Positions 52,199-52,569 of a stretch of 52,569 bases of DNA are shown here, piece by piece; positions within the stretch are counted from its first letter, which is position 1; each line of letters begins with the position of its first letter. The notes under the pieces were generated by a model. It searched no databases. It had not been told where the DNA came from and worked only from the letters and a program-made list of their open reading frames with translations. A program made the position numbers and the translations under genes. Origin of the DNA: Planosporangium flavigriseum (GTDB taxonomy: Bacteria; Actinomycetota; Actinomycetes; Mycobacteriales; Micromonosporaceae); contig NZ_JAATVW010000026.1 of the NCBI RefSeq assembly GCF_011947225.1, positions 1-52,569 on the forward strand. Direction: 5' to 3'.

Positions 52199-52569
52199 AT
52201 GGCAATGTCTGAGTGCCAGTTGAGCAATGTGGACTGTGGTCGCCCGACGCCGCGTGTGCGGAACCGGGCGAGGCGGTCCACGATCGGGGCGTTCGTGACC
52301 CTGCCAGCGCTCGCGGCGCTGACGGTCGTGATCGTCGGGTCGCCGGCCAAGGCCGCCTCGCCCGACCCGGTCACCTATGTCGCCAACACCGCCACCGACA
52401 CCGTGTCGGCTATCGACACGGTCAGCAACAAGGTCGTCGGGACGGTCCCGGTAGGCGACGCCCCGACGTCCGTCGCAGTCACCCCGAACGGCGCCCAGGC
52501 CTACGTCGCCAACAGCGACAGCAACAGCGTCTCGGTCATCGACACCGACACCCGCGCGGTCACCAGGAC
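52199..52569 (+). CDS. YVTN beta-propeller repeat protein (partial, cut by window end)
   Basis: ATG at 52199 follows GGGGGGAAGG. The visible 123 residues have a cytoplasmic head, a signal-like helix (IGAFVTLPALAALTVVIVG then SPAKAA) and then two YVTN repeats: VTYVANTATDTVSAIDTVSN with KVVGTVPVGDAPTSVAVTPN, and AYVANSDSNSVSVIDT. Such proteins are extracellular beta-propellers. The stop codon is outside the window, so the number of repeats and the domain order are unknown. Confidence 0.85.
   Translation, partial: MAMSECQLSNVDCGRPTPRVRNRARRSTIGAFVTLPALAALTVVIVGSPAKAASPDPVTYVANTATDTVSAIDTVSNKVVGTVPVGDAPTSVAVTPNGAQAYVANSDSNSVSVIDTDTRAVTR

Noticed and set aside
1-52569. CRISPR array, rRNA genes, or a complete biosynthetic gene cluster.
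   Set aside because: No regularly spaced repeats, no rRNA-like sequence and no core synthase genes were seen. The cyclodehydratase-like protein is alone.

Overview
This is a GC-rich actinobacterial chromosome segment, most likely from Micromonosporaceae or a close relative. Evidence for an actinobacterium: mycothiol genes (mshB, a mycoredoxin), whiB7, adnAB, a 5-TM-type sdhC, frequent GTG starts and many ATGA/GTGA gene overlaps. The family assignment is inference from gene content and from tail-less convergent hairpins; no marker gene proves it.

Region by region. 1-1.7 kb: the scar of an integrated element beside the initiator tRNA gene, with a broken tyrosine recombinase, an 86-bp direct repeat of the tRNA 3' half plus terminator, and two small cargo ORFs. 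1.8-27 kb: a block in the same order as my memory of the Mycobacterium tuberculosis Rv3193c-Rv3202c neighbourhood: UPF0182 membrane protein, PDZ/Lon-like protease, DUF2342 zincin, DUF5679, a ThiF/cyclodehydratase-like protein, ABC1 kinase, whiB7, uvrD2, mycoredoxin, nudC, adnB, adnA. Here a two-gene M16 peptidase unit and two membrane proteins sit between nudC and adnB. 27-38 kb: two LOG-family proteins and the lysine/DAP genes dapE, dapD, dapC-ferredoxin, plus tyrA. The dap genes are split by an AT-richer insert (about 30.7-34.2 kb) with a SigE-type sigma factor, its coupled membrane partner, a secreted S1 protease and a secreted small protein. 38-46 kb: GNAT, small membrane proteins, mshB, an S9 peptidase, pterin dehydratase and tldD/tldE. 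46.5-50.3 kb: sdhCAB. 50.4-52.6 kb: DUF1990, a MutT-like Nudix, a degenerate pterin-dehydratase paralogue and the start of a YVTN-repeat surface protein cut by the window end.

How the genes work together: most of 8-27 kb is stress and genome maintenance. WhiB7 controls intrinsic antibiotic resistance, UvrD2 and AdnAB handle DNA repair, mycoredoxin and MshB belong to mycothiol redox chemistry, and NudC and MutT clean nucleotides. The most informative non-coding structure is the whiB7 leader. It has a candidate promoter, a 98-codon leader ORF with a strong ribosome binding site, a Rho-independent terminator ahead of whiB7, and an alternative pairing that would disrupt that terminator, which together read as a ribosome-dependent attenuator. 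Other points of note are a cluster of DnaA-box sequences away from dnaA, a His for Asp change in the AdnB nuclease motif, loss of the NudC zinc ribbon, and an 83-codon gene coupled to whiB7.
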